In this document: in pieces, positions 11,739 to 23,883 of the stretch
Numbering within the stretch: position 1 is the stretch's first letter
How the letters are laid out: every line of letters begins with the position of its first letter
Assembly (NCBI GenBank): GCA_963082975.1
Contig: OY720349.1
Coordinates: 49,457,962-49,521,961, forward strand
Direction of reading: 5' to 3'
Length of the DNA: 64,000 nucleotides
Source: Labia minor
Taxonomy: Eukaryota > Arthropoda > Insecta > Dermaptera > Spongiphoridae
Translations under genes and position numbers: made by a program
The notes under the pieces: generated by a model
The model's input: only the letters and a program-made list of their open reading frames with translations
What the model was told of the DNA's origin: nothing
The model's database searches: none

Positions 11739-12862
11739 TTATTTTATTTTAATAATCAATAAGGCAGGAATGTAGAATTTTTAATAATTAATAACAAAAA
11801 AAATATTAGCTTAGTCAATATATATATATACATTTATAGATATAGAAATTTTTTTTTTTAACATAAGAAAAAACGTAATAAAAAATATTTTCCAATTATT
11901 ACACCTCTGTATATATATATATATATATATATACATACATTTTAAATAAATTAATTTATATAGATGATTAAATTAAAATATTAATTTAAAAAAATATTCA
12001 CTGATTTTTTTAAAGTGCTTTATTTATTACTTATCTTATTATTTTTAAATCACATTTACTTATAAGTACACAAAAGTAATCCTAAAAATAACATAAGAAA
12101 TCCTTATGAAAATATTGATTTTTAGTGAATCAGACTTTCAAACCAAATATAGTACGCGATATTTTATATATAGGTAATGATCTTGAAAACTTGGTAATCC
12201 AGATAAGTCAACCTCACCCTGACAGGGCTGAAAAATAAACTTAATGCATTTCTTTAAAAAAAAAGTAACCTGTTTTTGCAAAACCGGATTGCTAATTTTT
12301 ATTATATACTAGACCTTTTTATACCTTTACAAAGAGCTAACAAGTGGGTTTCTTTATAAATTAATAATATAATTACTGTACACTGTTTGCTCATAATTTT
12401 TATCATTTCATTTTGATGTAGTAATGACTATTTTTTTATTAAGTAAGTACGCACTTTTCTATTGCATGAGAGTATTTGATTTATTCTCTGTTGTATTCTC
12501 AAATTAATAATACAATCCAAGTATAATAATAGTATTTTCTGTTAACTTTTCTGAATCTTTTTTAACTATAACATTTTCACAAATTGATCAAGCCTGTTTT
12601 AGAACTTAGTAACAAAACTTTTATAAGAACTTGAATTTTAATAAATCCAAGATAAAAATAGAAATAATTTTCTCATGAAATATAAAATATTTTGATGATT
12701 ACACGCCTCTATTTTTCTTTATTTTTTCTTAGAATCTTTCATTCTTTCGTATTGATTGGAATTAGTCCCGTTGGTTTCGTTGTTGCCCGTCTCCCATTTT
12801 TTTCTTCTTCATCCCCTCTTCTTGATTCGCGTGCCAATGTGTGCTCGTGTGCAGCGCACGCG

Positions 12863-12911
<49 letters not shown>

Positions 12912-14049
12912 AGATAGATAGTGGATAGAGAGTAAGTATGGAGAGGGAGAGAAAGAAAAAAAATTAGGGAAAAAAAGTTAGGGAGTCTCGCTTTTTCGTT
13001 CGTCCAGCAGGGAATCACTTTTGGCCGAGGGGCAGATTTTTTTTATGAATATCACGGGAGGGAGAGTTTGAATGAATTGCCATCGCGTTCACTCTCTCTT
13101 TCTCTCTGCAAAGGAATTGAAGGAAAAATAAGAGAAGGGCGAAAGGGAGAGTATAGTCGAGTGCACATTAAAAAAGAGCCCTACGTTTCAGAATGGCTAA
13201 TAGACTCACTCAAGATTCAACGACTCTTCAAATCAGACACAAATTGAGTTTCCTTTAAAAAAAGGTATCGTTTCATTAGTGCAACAGACAACAAATTTTT
13301 TTCCTTTAATAGTGGAAGTTATTTTCCTTTTATTTAAGAGGCTGAACAATTGAAAAAGAATAATTGTACTAAAGAAAAAAAATGTATTCTAAAATTAAGT
13401 TAATTATTTTGATTTTGTTTCTCTATGCGCTTTATATCTTACATAAATGCTTTCTGAAATTCAGTATAACATTTAATATGAATGATCTCTGTATAAAAGT
13501 GGAATTGGTGTTTTTGATCTAATATCTCTAAAAATTATTTTCCCAATCAATAAAAAAATATACTTATATTTTGCTTTATTTATATATACTATATATAATC
13601 TTAAATAAACATTCTTATTTAATCAAATAGATCAAACTTTGTTAGTGAAAAAGAAATAAAATATGGATTATTAGATCTTAATAATAATTTAAAATTTAAT
13701 TTATATATGATAAGAGGTCTTTAAATAATTTTTCAAAATATATCATTTTATAAGTCTTACATTTAAAAATTTAATTCCATTTGAAAATTATTAAAAAATA
13801 AAATATTTTTCATTTAATAATATTAACAATTAAAAATTAAATTGATTTTTTTTTTTTATATTTTTGTGTATATATTCCAAAAAAAGTATTTTAATCATAA
13901 TTTGAAAAAATAATTTATAAAGTATCTAAGAGTTGTAGATTTCATTTAAATATTTGAATAATAATGTCTTTTAATAATATTTTGTCTCACTTAAAAAAAT
14001 ATGTTGTTTGACTAAATTTGCTTAAATATTTTTTTTTTAAATCTACATC
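11739..14049. other. Non-coding stretch with a unique island and TA arrays
   Basis: Short (TA)n tracts occur near 11820 and 11911-11932. A unique, less AT-rich island spans about 12690-13260 around a long TA array. Reading frames over that island on both strands are low-complexity and not credible genes. Confidence 0.35.
12866..12907. repeat. Perfect (AT)21 dinucleotide array
   Basis: 42 bp of uninterrupted AT repeat, preceded by the GC-rich sequence GTGCAGCGCACGCG. Probably length-polymorphic. Confidence 0.9.
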
Positions 14050-14160
14050 AATATTTCTATGGAACTACTCAACTCGAAAGTTCTTTGTTGGAGTAACCAC
14101 ATTCAATCAAATGATTCTTACTCTATCTAAGCTAACTCCATCCATCATATCTAATGAAAG
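14050..14160 (-). mobile_element. LINE family L, old 3' fragment
   Basis: 'CTCGAAAGTTCTTTG' followed by 'AACCACATT' resembles the antisense 3' end of family L at 8512-8620 and 32281 onward, with many substitutions. Confidence 0.45.
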
Positions 14161-17100
14161 CGTGTGTGCTTGATGAAATTAATGAAATAATGAGGTGTAA
14201 GAGTAAAGGATTAGATAAAATTTTATTTGTACAGATAAGTTGATTGCAGAAATGATAAGTTAAACTTGAGTGCATAGTGTGAAGAATAGATGATAAGCAG
14301 ATTCACAAAAGATGATGAAGAAAATAATGCCTTCTGATAAGCGATTGAAATCGATTCTAGACCCAGAACAATTATATGAAGAAGAATATACTTTCTGATC
14401 TTGAAAGAGCACACAAGCGTTAAAATTGAACTTATTCCAAGAAACTAGTAAAGTATTTAATCAATTATAAATACAGGAAATATAATACTAAACACTATAA
14501 GAAATAAATATGATGAATGAGATAGAAAGGGAATGAATGAAGAAAGGAAGTATATAGAAACAAAAAAATCAAATTTTAAACTCATGCATCATGCTTTATT
14601 TGAAAAGGTTTCCGAACTCAGAGGGAGGAAACTATACCATCGATTCAAGATTCCATGACATCGGAAATTGCAATAATAACAATCAAATACGGTAGGAAGC
14701 TTTAACTAAAATTACAATAAATAAAAATAATAAAATTAATAAAAATTAAAAGCAACTAAATCTAGTAAATTTATAAATTAATTGCTATTATTAAATGTAT
14801 ATATTACAAAAATATCAATTAAAAAATTTTAAATGAAATGATAGAAAATTTTATTTTTATTTTAAATTTAAACAGTTAAGGTCGAATTAATTGTACGAGG
14901 GTAGAAATTATTTTAATTTGAATATAGATGAAGAATTTATTTAACTAATTATACAAAAGAGATTTAAAATATCATCAATGTTATTAAAATTAATTATTTA
15001 AGAGTATAAATTTTATAAAAAAATAAAATATTATTCAAGGTAAGAACGAAATTTAATCATTAAAGAAATTGTTCCGGCGGACGAATTCACCTTTAGATGA
15101 AAAAAATTCCCCTTAAAGATATTTTCCGAAATCAAATAGAAAAGTAAGCAATAAAAAACCATAATAGGATGGAATAACTTGGATTTTTTTTTCAAAACGT
15201 CTCATATATCTCGTCTTCTTTTTGGCCCATTGACCATTGGACGGCTGAATGGCGTCATCCGGGATTGTGATAATATTTGCACGTTACACGGTTTTATATA
15301 TATATAAAAAAAAGAGAAAAAAGAAAGAATGAAAAAAACGGCCGGCGTTACGAGAGGGGATTCAAGTAAACTGCCCCCTGCATTGTGGGCACACGACACA
15401 CCTTTCGGACCCTGGCCAGAGCAGCCGTCAACACACGTGGCTAAAGTAGATTTGTCCCCTCCCCTTCCTCCATCCATCCATTCGTACCACAAAGCATCAA
15501 TTTAGAATTTTCAACCAGATATAAAGATAAGATTTGGAATTAATTAGTTCAATATGTGGTTTATATGATTTTATAATTAATTGATATATAATATTTAAAA
15601 ATAATTATCAATTTATTTATAAGCAATCAATAACTATTAATATTATACATGTTATTAGTTCACCATGATAAAGCTAAATATTTTATCAATGTTGAAATAA
15701 ATACTTGGCTTATTTGTATCTGAATCAAGCTATATATATTTTTTTCTATTTCTTTTTTTTTATTATTATGAAATATTTATTTATTAATAGAATTTAATAA
15801 TAATAAAACAATTGAAGAAATATTGGATACATTTAAATTTCAAAAGAAATTCAAAATTTAAATGGTTTATTGTTGACTGATGATTCAAAAATATCCTTAT
15901 TATTTAAAAATATTATCATTATTAGAAGTTTGAACCACTTCAGCAACAAATGCCATTTGTGCCATTAAAGATAAATGAAAAATTATTCTCTTTTAAGTTA
16001 AGAAATTTGAACTTTTCTTTTCGATCTAAATTATGTAAGTATTACAGAATTTTTTTAATTATTAAAATTCCTATTTGACGTTCATTAGTTGTATAATTTT
16101 TGTTTTGAATAAAGATAGTTTATATTTGTATATTTAAAATATAATCTGTCAATTACTAATTATAATTGAAAATTTTTAATAATTACTAATTGTGAAAACT
16201 ATTGAAATAATATATAATGACTAAAAAGTTGCAAGATTTTTAAAAATTTTAATATAATTCTGTTTGACTTTTCTTATTAGGTTAATAAAGATCTTGATTT
16301 TTCTTATTAAAATACAATCAAAGGCATATATTCATTTATTCATTTCTATCTCCTTCATCTGCGACAATTCATCATTTCTTCTACAAAGTGATTCATTTAA
16401 AAAGATATTTTTCATCCATTTGTCGCGGTTTCCATCACCCTCTTGGATTTTGGTAAATCATCCCTATTTCCTTTTTGTCAATCCAATGCTCATTTTTATT
16501 TAGTATCTCGTTCATATGCCAGTCTGTCTGTCTCTATAATATCTTGAAGGCCTTCTTAAAGAAAATGAAAGCTTTTTTCAAAAGAGGGCTTAATGTTTGC
16601 CGGTTTTTGCACAACCAGTCTTTCTTTTCTGACTCTCTGACTCTCTTTTTTTTAAGGACGTGGAGTGGGAGGGGGAAGGAGGATGGTCGATCCATCAATC
16701 ATAAAAACGTAACCGACGCCCACTTTTTAACAAAAGAAAAGAAAAATAAATAAAAAATCATTTTTGAATTTCATATCTAAAATGGAGAGTGGGGTAGGTA
16801 GTGAATGAGAATGACGGGCGTGCAAGATATAAAAAAAAATAATAAAAATAAACTAGGATATAAACCTTATACAGAAAGGGTGTTTATTTAGAAAGTATCC
16901 TAAAAGAAAATATAAATAAAAAAAAAACAATTGAAGGTATTTATTCTCGGTTGATTTATTAAAATAAAAATCTTTATCCTGATTCAATTATATTATCTAG
17001 AAATATGTTTTTAAGATAAATAAAAAATTAATTTTTTCTAAGAAAATTTGAAAACCTAATGAAAAGTTAAATATTTTTTTTTTACAAATTATTGTATATT

Positions 17101-17232
17101 AAAATAATGGATTTAAATTTGCTCATAGAATTATACTAAAATTTATTATTTAAATCATTTAAATTTTTTTTTAAATTATTATTTTTATAAAACAAATTCT
17201 AATCAAATTAAATATAAAGATATTTAAAAAAA
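14161..17232. other. AT-rich non-coding stretch with two unique islands
   Basis: Islands of mixed composition lie at about 15200-15490 and 16320-16850. The first contains GGACCCTGGCCAGAG-type sequence. The frames across them lack splice context or domains. Everything else is A/T-rich with homopolymer runs. Confidence 0.35.
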
Positions 17233-17566
17233 TCTGGAGTGTCTCCACTCGACTATCTCGCGAATTTGAATTGGATTAATTAACACATATATTATATTTA
17301 AATTAAATTTAATTAATTAAATTATAAATTAAAATTAATAAATAATATTTATTAAACCAGCGCGTGATTGGCTCTTTGTTGATGGCCATACGTTACGTGT
17401 TGGCGCGTAATTAGCAGTCAACGTGTTAAAAAACTAATTCCCGTACCTTCAACGATTCAATCAAGCGGAATATATTCTATATATAGGAGTTTTATACAAT
17501 TTTTAATCATGTGAAAAACTATCAAACATATAACTTTATTTTTACGGTCACTTTAGAGGAAAAAAA
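17233..17566 (-). mobile_element. Family B element, 3' part only
   Basis: A reverse-oriented copy. It opens TCTGGAGTGTCTCCACTCG and runs to the TTTAGAGGAAAAAA segment about half way through the consensus, then stops. The 5' half, with the GT array and ACTATCTCGC end, is missing. Confidence 0.75.
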
Positions 17567-20052
17567 CATTAATAATTTTATGAAAAAAAATTCGTATTGT
17601 ACATTACATATTTAATATATTTATATATATTTTTAATAAAAAAAAATAAGAGCTGCACACCTGTCCAAATTTTTTTATATACTTTTTCAGTTATTTTCAA
17701 ATATGAATTCCCTTCTTGAATCATGAAATCATTCTTATTCTTCTTAATATTGTTCTTTTTAAGTCTATTTTTTCGATGTAGAAGCGATTTGTTTAATCAT
17801 AATACCAAAAGGTCTTATTTTTTTCAGGTTTAGCCTCTTGCAGGCGGGGTTTTCTGTCTTTCTGTCTGGCGACTCACTTAAAATTTTGATGGACGTTTAT
17901 TTCTTTTTTTTTTTTGACAGGGATCAAGAAGCCCACACGTTTCCTGTTTTGCTCTTGATAATTTTTTTCCTAGAAATGTATCCGCCAAAAATAAGAAAAG
18001 ATCTTATTAAATTGTTTCGCTATCAATAAATAAGCGAATTAACTGGAGGAAATAAAAAAAATAATTAAATTTTAATAACATTTTCTGTTCAACGTGATTG
18101 ATTTTTATTTGTTTCCATTTGAATTATAGACACCAGATGGCAATTGAATATCAAAAAAGGGGAATGGAATTAAACACACAACACCCATCAGAGAGTGGGG
18201 GAAGGTGTTTGTCACATTTATATTTCAGTTATTGGAAAATTTCGTATATATGATATGATACCTCTATCCAGATGAAAGATTAATAGTTTGTAATTATAAT
18301 AAATTATCGACCAAACCAAAATACAAGTATATGTTGGATATAATGTTTGATTAAAAATACATAACAAACAATTTTAGAACTTTAAATCTGAAAAGTTAAT
18401 AAAATGAAATTTAAATAAAATATTAAATAAAGTTTGGTAAAATGGTTTTATTTATATTTAAGAAACAATATTAACTAATGTGCATAATATTGGTTGAATT
18501 AAAATATCTTATACTATTTTTAATAAATAAATATATAGTTTAAGTATAGAGTATATCAGTATACATTTCTATATTTGTTAATAATTTTTCTTATCATGAT
18601 TATTCATAATTGAATTTAAAGAAAAAAATAATTTTCATATTTTTCATTAATTTCACCGGATTCATTGTTTGATTGGTCATTAGGTTTGATTTTCAAGTTG
18701 AAGGGCAGCTCTAGAGAAAGAGCCAGGTGGGCGACAAAAAGGGGAGGCTCTCGAGGGCTGGACGACAGCTGCTGGCCAAATAGACTTGGGTGGGTGGACA
18801 ACCAAAATCATCCCCCAAAACTACCCCAGTAACAGTCAAAAGCCGTAAAAAATGGATGGACAAAACCAAAAAAAATCTCTTAATAAAATCTGATGAAGAA
18901 AAAATAAATCTCAAATTACAGTTATGGATAAAAAAAATTATTTGATAAATATATATATTATATACATATGATAAAAAAAAAATATTTTAATCATATTTAT
19001 TTTTTAAGGTTGATTTTTTTTGAAAAAAACTGATATTCTAATTTTTCTATTATTATTAATATGTACTATGTAATCTATTCGTGTTATTCCTAGATAAAAA
19101 TTACCATGTCTTAAAAAATTCTCAACAGGTTATTATTTGATTAGATTCTCATAAACCAACACCGATAGATAACTTTAATAAAACATCACGAGTGTTACTT
19201 GTAATCAATCTTATCAATTTTATGATTTTTATTTAAAAAGTTTCAGGTCTTTTATGGTTCATTTGCAAACATATTCAAATGAAAATAAAATTATAATTTA
19301 TAATTAATTTTTAATTTATCAATTCATTAATATAAATATTGATCCCCTCATTAATATAATATGATATTATATAATATGCATTACCTTCATTTACAATCTC
19401 TACTTTTTTATATAACAAATTTACTATTATAAGTAGTAAGCACGAAAAGATACAACTTTTTATTATAGATCTTTTGATCTCTTCTTCATCACTTTTTCCA
19501 TAAAGGGGGCCTTGTCAAGGCAAGTAAAAGTATAATTGATTATATTCATAATAATATTTCTATATTAATTACAGTTTTTCCTTTTAATAATGTAGTTTGT
19601 AATCAATCAATCAAACTGATATATGTAGATTTTTACTTCCGTCCAATTTACGGGAAAAATAATATTCAATAAATTCAATTATTATAATATTCCCAGTATA
19701 TAATGAATTAACTCATTAAGGATTTTTAAATCAACCAAGTAGCGTATGGGTTTAGGTATTCTGTTAATTATTAAATTTTATATATTTTGAAATATTAGAT
19801 ATGTGGATTAATCAATCAACGTGTGAATGGATTATGTCCCATGCTGTTAAGAAAATATTTATCGGCAGGAGTTGCTTGGATTTTGAAGTAATCTTATAAT
19901 GTTATTTTTTGTCTGCGCAACTTTGAATTAATAATATTTACTTTTTCTTTAATTGTGGGATGATTGTTCTTTTTCTAATTTAAATCTTTTAAAATTTTAC
20001 TAGACTAATTTTAAATCGAAATAAGAAGGTTCTAATAATTATAAATATTTTT
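17567..20052. other. AT-rich non-coding stretch
   Basis: Small mixed-composition islands at about 17830-17960 and 18640-18860; otherwise A/T-rich. I see no supported gene or repeat family. Confidence 0.3.
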
Positions 20053-20693
20053 ACCGACCGACGATAGTAAGGGAGGTATTGTTTTCACACCAAATTTCAC
20101 ATGTGGAGATTTTTACATATCTCCACGAATCATGCATTTTCTTAACAGAAAAAAGTATTTTTAGCATGATGTCTGTCCGTCCGTCTGTCCGTCCGTATAG
20201 ATGTGTACAGCCTGAACGGCTTAACGGATTTTGATGAAATTTGGTATATTTACTTAATGCATCAGTGGGATGAATTGATCAACTTTTGGTGCAAATCCGG
20301 AAACCGGAAGTGGTAGTATTAGCGATCGACGATAAGAAGGGAAGGGTTATTTTCGCACCAAATTTCACATAAGGAGATTTTTTTACATATCACCACGAAT
20401 GTATTGGTTTTATCCTCGGGAAAAATCATCTTCATTAGGTTTTTCTTAATTTAAAATTATATGACGTCACCCAGCCCTTCATGACGTCACAGCCTCGGGT
20501 AACGCCGGCAACGCCGGCTACTTCAGCTATATATTATAAATAAAATAAAATTAAAAATATTTATGTTATATCCATATCTGATTTTTATTACATTAATAGA
20601 TATATTAAAATTATTTGAAATTGTTTCTGTAGCTGGAAATTAATTTATTTCAAACCGTCGGTCGGTTCGGACCTGGCCACAGGTCAACTTATT
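20053..20693 (+). mobile_element. Family A element, intact reference copy (HINE-like)
   Basis: The cleanest copy. The 5' end is ACCGACCGACGATAG after TTTTT. An internal direct repeat appears near 20062-20145 and 20320-20402, sharing CGACGATA, CACCAAATTTCACAT and CCACGAAT. Between them lies a GTCCGTCCGTCTGTCC array. The 3' end is CCGTCGGTCGG, hairpin GACCTG-GCCA-CAGGTC, then AACTTATT. No frame suggests a protein. Confidence 0.85.
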
Positions 20694-22547
20694 TTTTATA
20701 GAATAAAAAATTAAGTTAATACTTTTTTAAAAATATTTAATTAAAAGTTTGTTTTATTTGAAGAAATAATGTAGTTTATATTAATAGTAAATAATAAAAA
20801 AAAAATTCATCAAATTTAAAAACATTTAAATAAAGACTATTATAAATCAAGTAATTCACTCTCTCCCGCCTGCAATATATGCAACTAATCTTTTCAATTT
20901 GGAAAATGAAAATAAATTCGATACTCTTGTTCCCCAAGGAAGTTTTAATTTTTTATATTTATTCCATTATAATTATTGTAAGATAATTTGAAATTGCAAG
21001 CATATTAAACTATTCGATAATTTTCACATTAACAAAAATCCTTATATGTATTTAAAAGAGATTTTGTTATTTTTTTTTTTTTGTATGTTAAGGTCTTTCG
21101 TTGATGAAAACCTCAAATTTGTATTTCCTTCTCGACTTCATTTTGAATAGCGACTCAAGTCCCTGATCAATGAAAGATTTGTCCTTCATTCATTCACTCT
21201 GCTCTTTGAGTCGGATGTGGATGCAGACAAATAAAAAAAGATAAGAGATCAAATCAATGGTACTCAAGCATAGTTACAAATAAGATTGAAACCATTGCGG
21301 TAAATTTAGTTCAGAGTGAATTTCTTATCTTAATTCAAACTTCAGGGGAAAAAGAACTAAAAAATATTATTTTATAAGAAAAAAAAAAATGAATAAATTT
21401 CGTAAAAGAAAAAAGATGTTGTCTTTTATTTATTCATATTGTCAAGCTCGTTTTGTAGGTAGATATTAAAAAGAAAAGCCTACCTCCTCCTCCTCGTCAC
21501 CCCTATTTAGAGAGAGTATAATTCTTTGTAAGGGAGTAGTAGCAATATGCGCCTGGCGCGTAATCCCCTCCCCCTCCTCCAACACATTCTACTGCGGTTA
21601 AAAACGGTCCTTTACTGAAAAAAGGACCAAAGCTCTTTTCAAGAGGACTGATGATGGATCGAGCTCAAATATTTATCAAAAGAAAAATATTAAAAAAAAA
21701 CATTTATTTTATTAAAGAAGCAACATTTCGATTTAATAACCTCGAACGAATTTTATTTATCAAGATTTTTTGACAACATTTTTTACCATCTGCTTAAAAT
21801 CATATTAAAAGACATCCTATGACATTAAATCTCTCTTTTTATATTAGATCAGTATTGTGATTAATCAAAATTTATTATTAATATTCATTTATATACATTT
21901 CGTGTTCGACCATTGTTTATGAACTAATTAATTAGTTTTATAACAAGTTAGGGGTTTATTATTTATTATTAAGTAACTGAACAAAATGTTTAACGTATTT
22001 TAAAAGTGATATAGAAATCATTTTCAAAGATAATTTTATTTAACTATGTTTATACAAAAAATATAATTATACTGTAATTTAACCATATTTATTGTATTGA
22101 TATATTTGGAATAAACTATTATAACAAAGTTTCATAATAATTGTACCTTAATCATAATTAATTGTTACAATTCATCACGCCTCCCAATCAGTCATTAAGG
22201 GCAAAAGTTTGGACATTTTTGGAATAGATGGTACTTTAAATCTAAAAAGTTTGATTTCATAAATTTGATGAATTTTATATAATATAGTAGTCTGTTAGAA
22301 ATTTCATTGAAATAAATAAATAAATATCAATAAAAAACCCACGATGCTATTATCACGCATATATTTTTATTTTTTCATTTATCCTACAACTTGTATGTAT
22401 TTTCTTTAAGGGACATCACTTGCATTTCTGTATTATATATTTAATATATTTTTTTTGTTACTAAGTTATATGATTAACATATTCTTAATTTTTTTTTTAT
22501 TTTTATTTATTCGTAATTTTGAAATTTAATCAAAGTAAACTCTAAAA
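20694..22547. other. AT-rich non-coding stretch with one island
   Basis: A unique island at about 21080-21680 includes the palindrome GCGCCTGGCGC (near 21552). The rest is A/T-rich. No gene. Confidence 0.3.
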
Positions 22548-22620
22548 CAGGAGTGAGCAATCTTTTTCATCAAAGAGCCAAACATTTCTTGGCGGGCCAC
22601 AGACAGAAAAAATGACTTAA
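22548..22620 (+). mobile_element. hAT-like MITE end, fragment (family F)
   Basis: CAGGAGTGAGCAATCTTTTT followed by CAAAGAGCCA and GGCGGGCCAC is the typical left end of a hAT-type MITE family. A second, poorer fragment lies at about 47082-47160 (GGAACCGACAACTTTTTG, then AAAGAGCCACTAAC). No right end found. Confidence 0.5.
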
Positions 22621-22650
22621 TAAATTATTAAACTTTAAATAGACTATTCA

Positions 22651-22715
22651 GTGGTTTAGTAATTAGCACGAAAGTCTACCACACCTAAGACTCGAGTTCG
22701 AACCTAGGGAAATTC
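22651..22715 (+). mobile_element. tRNA-derived SINE head
   Basis: GTGGTTTAGTAATTAGCACG resembles an RNA polymerase III A box. GAGTTCGAACCTAGGG, about 40 bases on, contains a perfect B-box core GTTCGAACC (22696-22704). I cannot form a convincing acceptor stem, so a SINE head or tRNA pseudogene is more likely than a working tRNA gene. The SINE body and tail are unclear. Confidence 0.5.
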
Positions 22716-22821
22716 AATAATTAATAAGGCCTCAAAAAATCGATGTTGATTATTATAATATATATTTGTAGACCGTAAAAAGTTTAGAATACCAATAAAA
22801 TGATATTGTACTATTATTATT

Positions 22822-23055
22822 AGAGAGGAAAGAATGGCGAAAAATATATTGGTAAGGAGACCGATTGGGAAACGTCCGTTTGGAGGACTAAGGATGCGGT
22901 GGGTGGACAATGTAGAAAGGGCGCAGAGATGTGAGAAAGTAGGAGTTATTACTCAGGATAGGGTCATTTGGAGAAAAATGGTGCAGCGGTCAAGAACTTT
23001 CGAATTCCGAAGAGCCCCCTCCCTAAATTATGACAAAGATAGAAAAAGATCCTAA
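22822..23055 (+). mobile_element. LINE family L, C-terminal coding fragment
   Basis: An open frame carries GKRPFGGLRMRWVDNVE, TQDRVIWRKMVQRSRTF and a short basic end. This is the C-terminal region typical of endonuclease/reverse-transcriptase LINE proteins (GRP-RWxDNVE, then AQDRxxWR). It is only the last 70 or so residues and is not a host gene. Confidence 0.7.
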
Positions 23056-23321
23056 AGAAACATGTAATTATTAGTATGAACTTTGTTAATAGTTTATCAT
23101 CATATATATAAAACTGAATTTAATGGCATATCAAATCATATATTTTTGTTTAAGGAAGGATATTTAAAATTTATGTCTTTATTAAACTCTTATTATTATA
23201 TTTTTTATTTTTCAAAGGAATTAGCAATTTTTCCGGATTTTTTAGAAAAAATAAAAAAAAAACATTATTATGAAGATGAATTATATATAGTTTAGCTTTA
23301 AATCTTGTTATTGAAAAAAAA

Positions 23322-23883
23322 TCTGGAGTGTCTCCACACGACTATCTCGCGAATTTGAATTGGATTAATTAACACATATATTATATTTAAATTAAATTCA
23401 ATTAATTAAATTATAAATTAAAATTAATAAATAATATTTATTAAACTAGCGCACGTTTGACTCTTTGTTGATGGCCATACGTCACGTGCTGGTGCGTGAT
23501 TGGCAGTTAAAAAATTAATTCCGGTACTTTTGGCGATTCAATCAAGCTGAAATTCTACATATAGCAGTTTTATACAATTTTTAATCAAGTGAAAAACTAT
23601 CAAACATATTGACTTTATTTTTACGGTCAGTTTAGAGGAAAAAAATGAAAACGTGGTAGATAATGACCCTCTTCCGGTTGAGCTACATTTCTCAAAATTT
23701 GATAGAAAACTACGAATTTTGAATTGTACCAAATTTCATTATTATAGCTCAAACCGTTTTTGCGTAATCTTGTCTACACATAGAGAGACATTTTTCTCAT
23801 TTACTGAAAATAACTCACATCAGGGACCTTCCAAATGTATAAAAACATCAAAATCTCGACATCGAAAATTTTCGTGATAGTAC
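23322..23883 (-). mobile_element. Family B element
   Basis: A reverse copy from TCTGGAGTGTCTCCACACG to GTGATAGTA. The 5' terminal motif is decayed: GCGAGATAGT is reduced to GATAGT. The frame across 23653-23877 lies inside the repeat. Confidence 0.75.

Noticed and set aside
12692-13018. Reading frames on both strands near 12.7-13.0 kb
   Set aside because: They run through a perfect AT array (Ile/Tyr repeats) and have no domain.
20053-20693. Family A as a classic inverted-repeat MITE or a SINE
   Set aside because: The inverted motif is terminal at one end only, no target duplication is seen, and there are no Pol III boxes or tail.
22651-22715. Functional tRNA gene
   Set aside because: A- and B-box-like motifs are present, but no convincing acceptor stem or cloverleaf could be formed.
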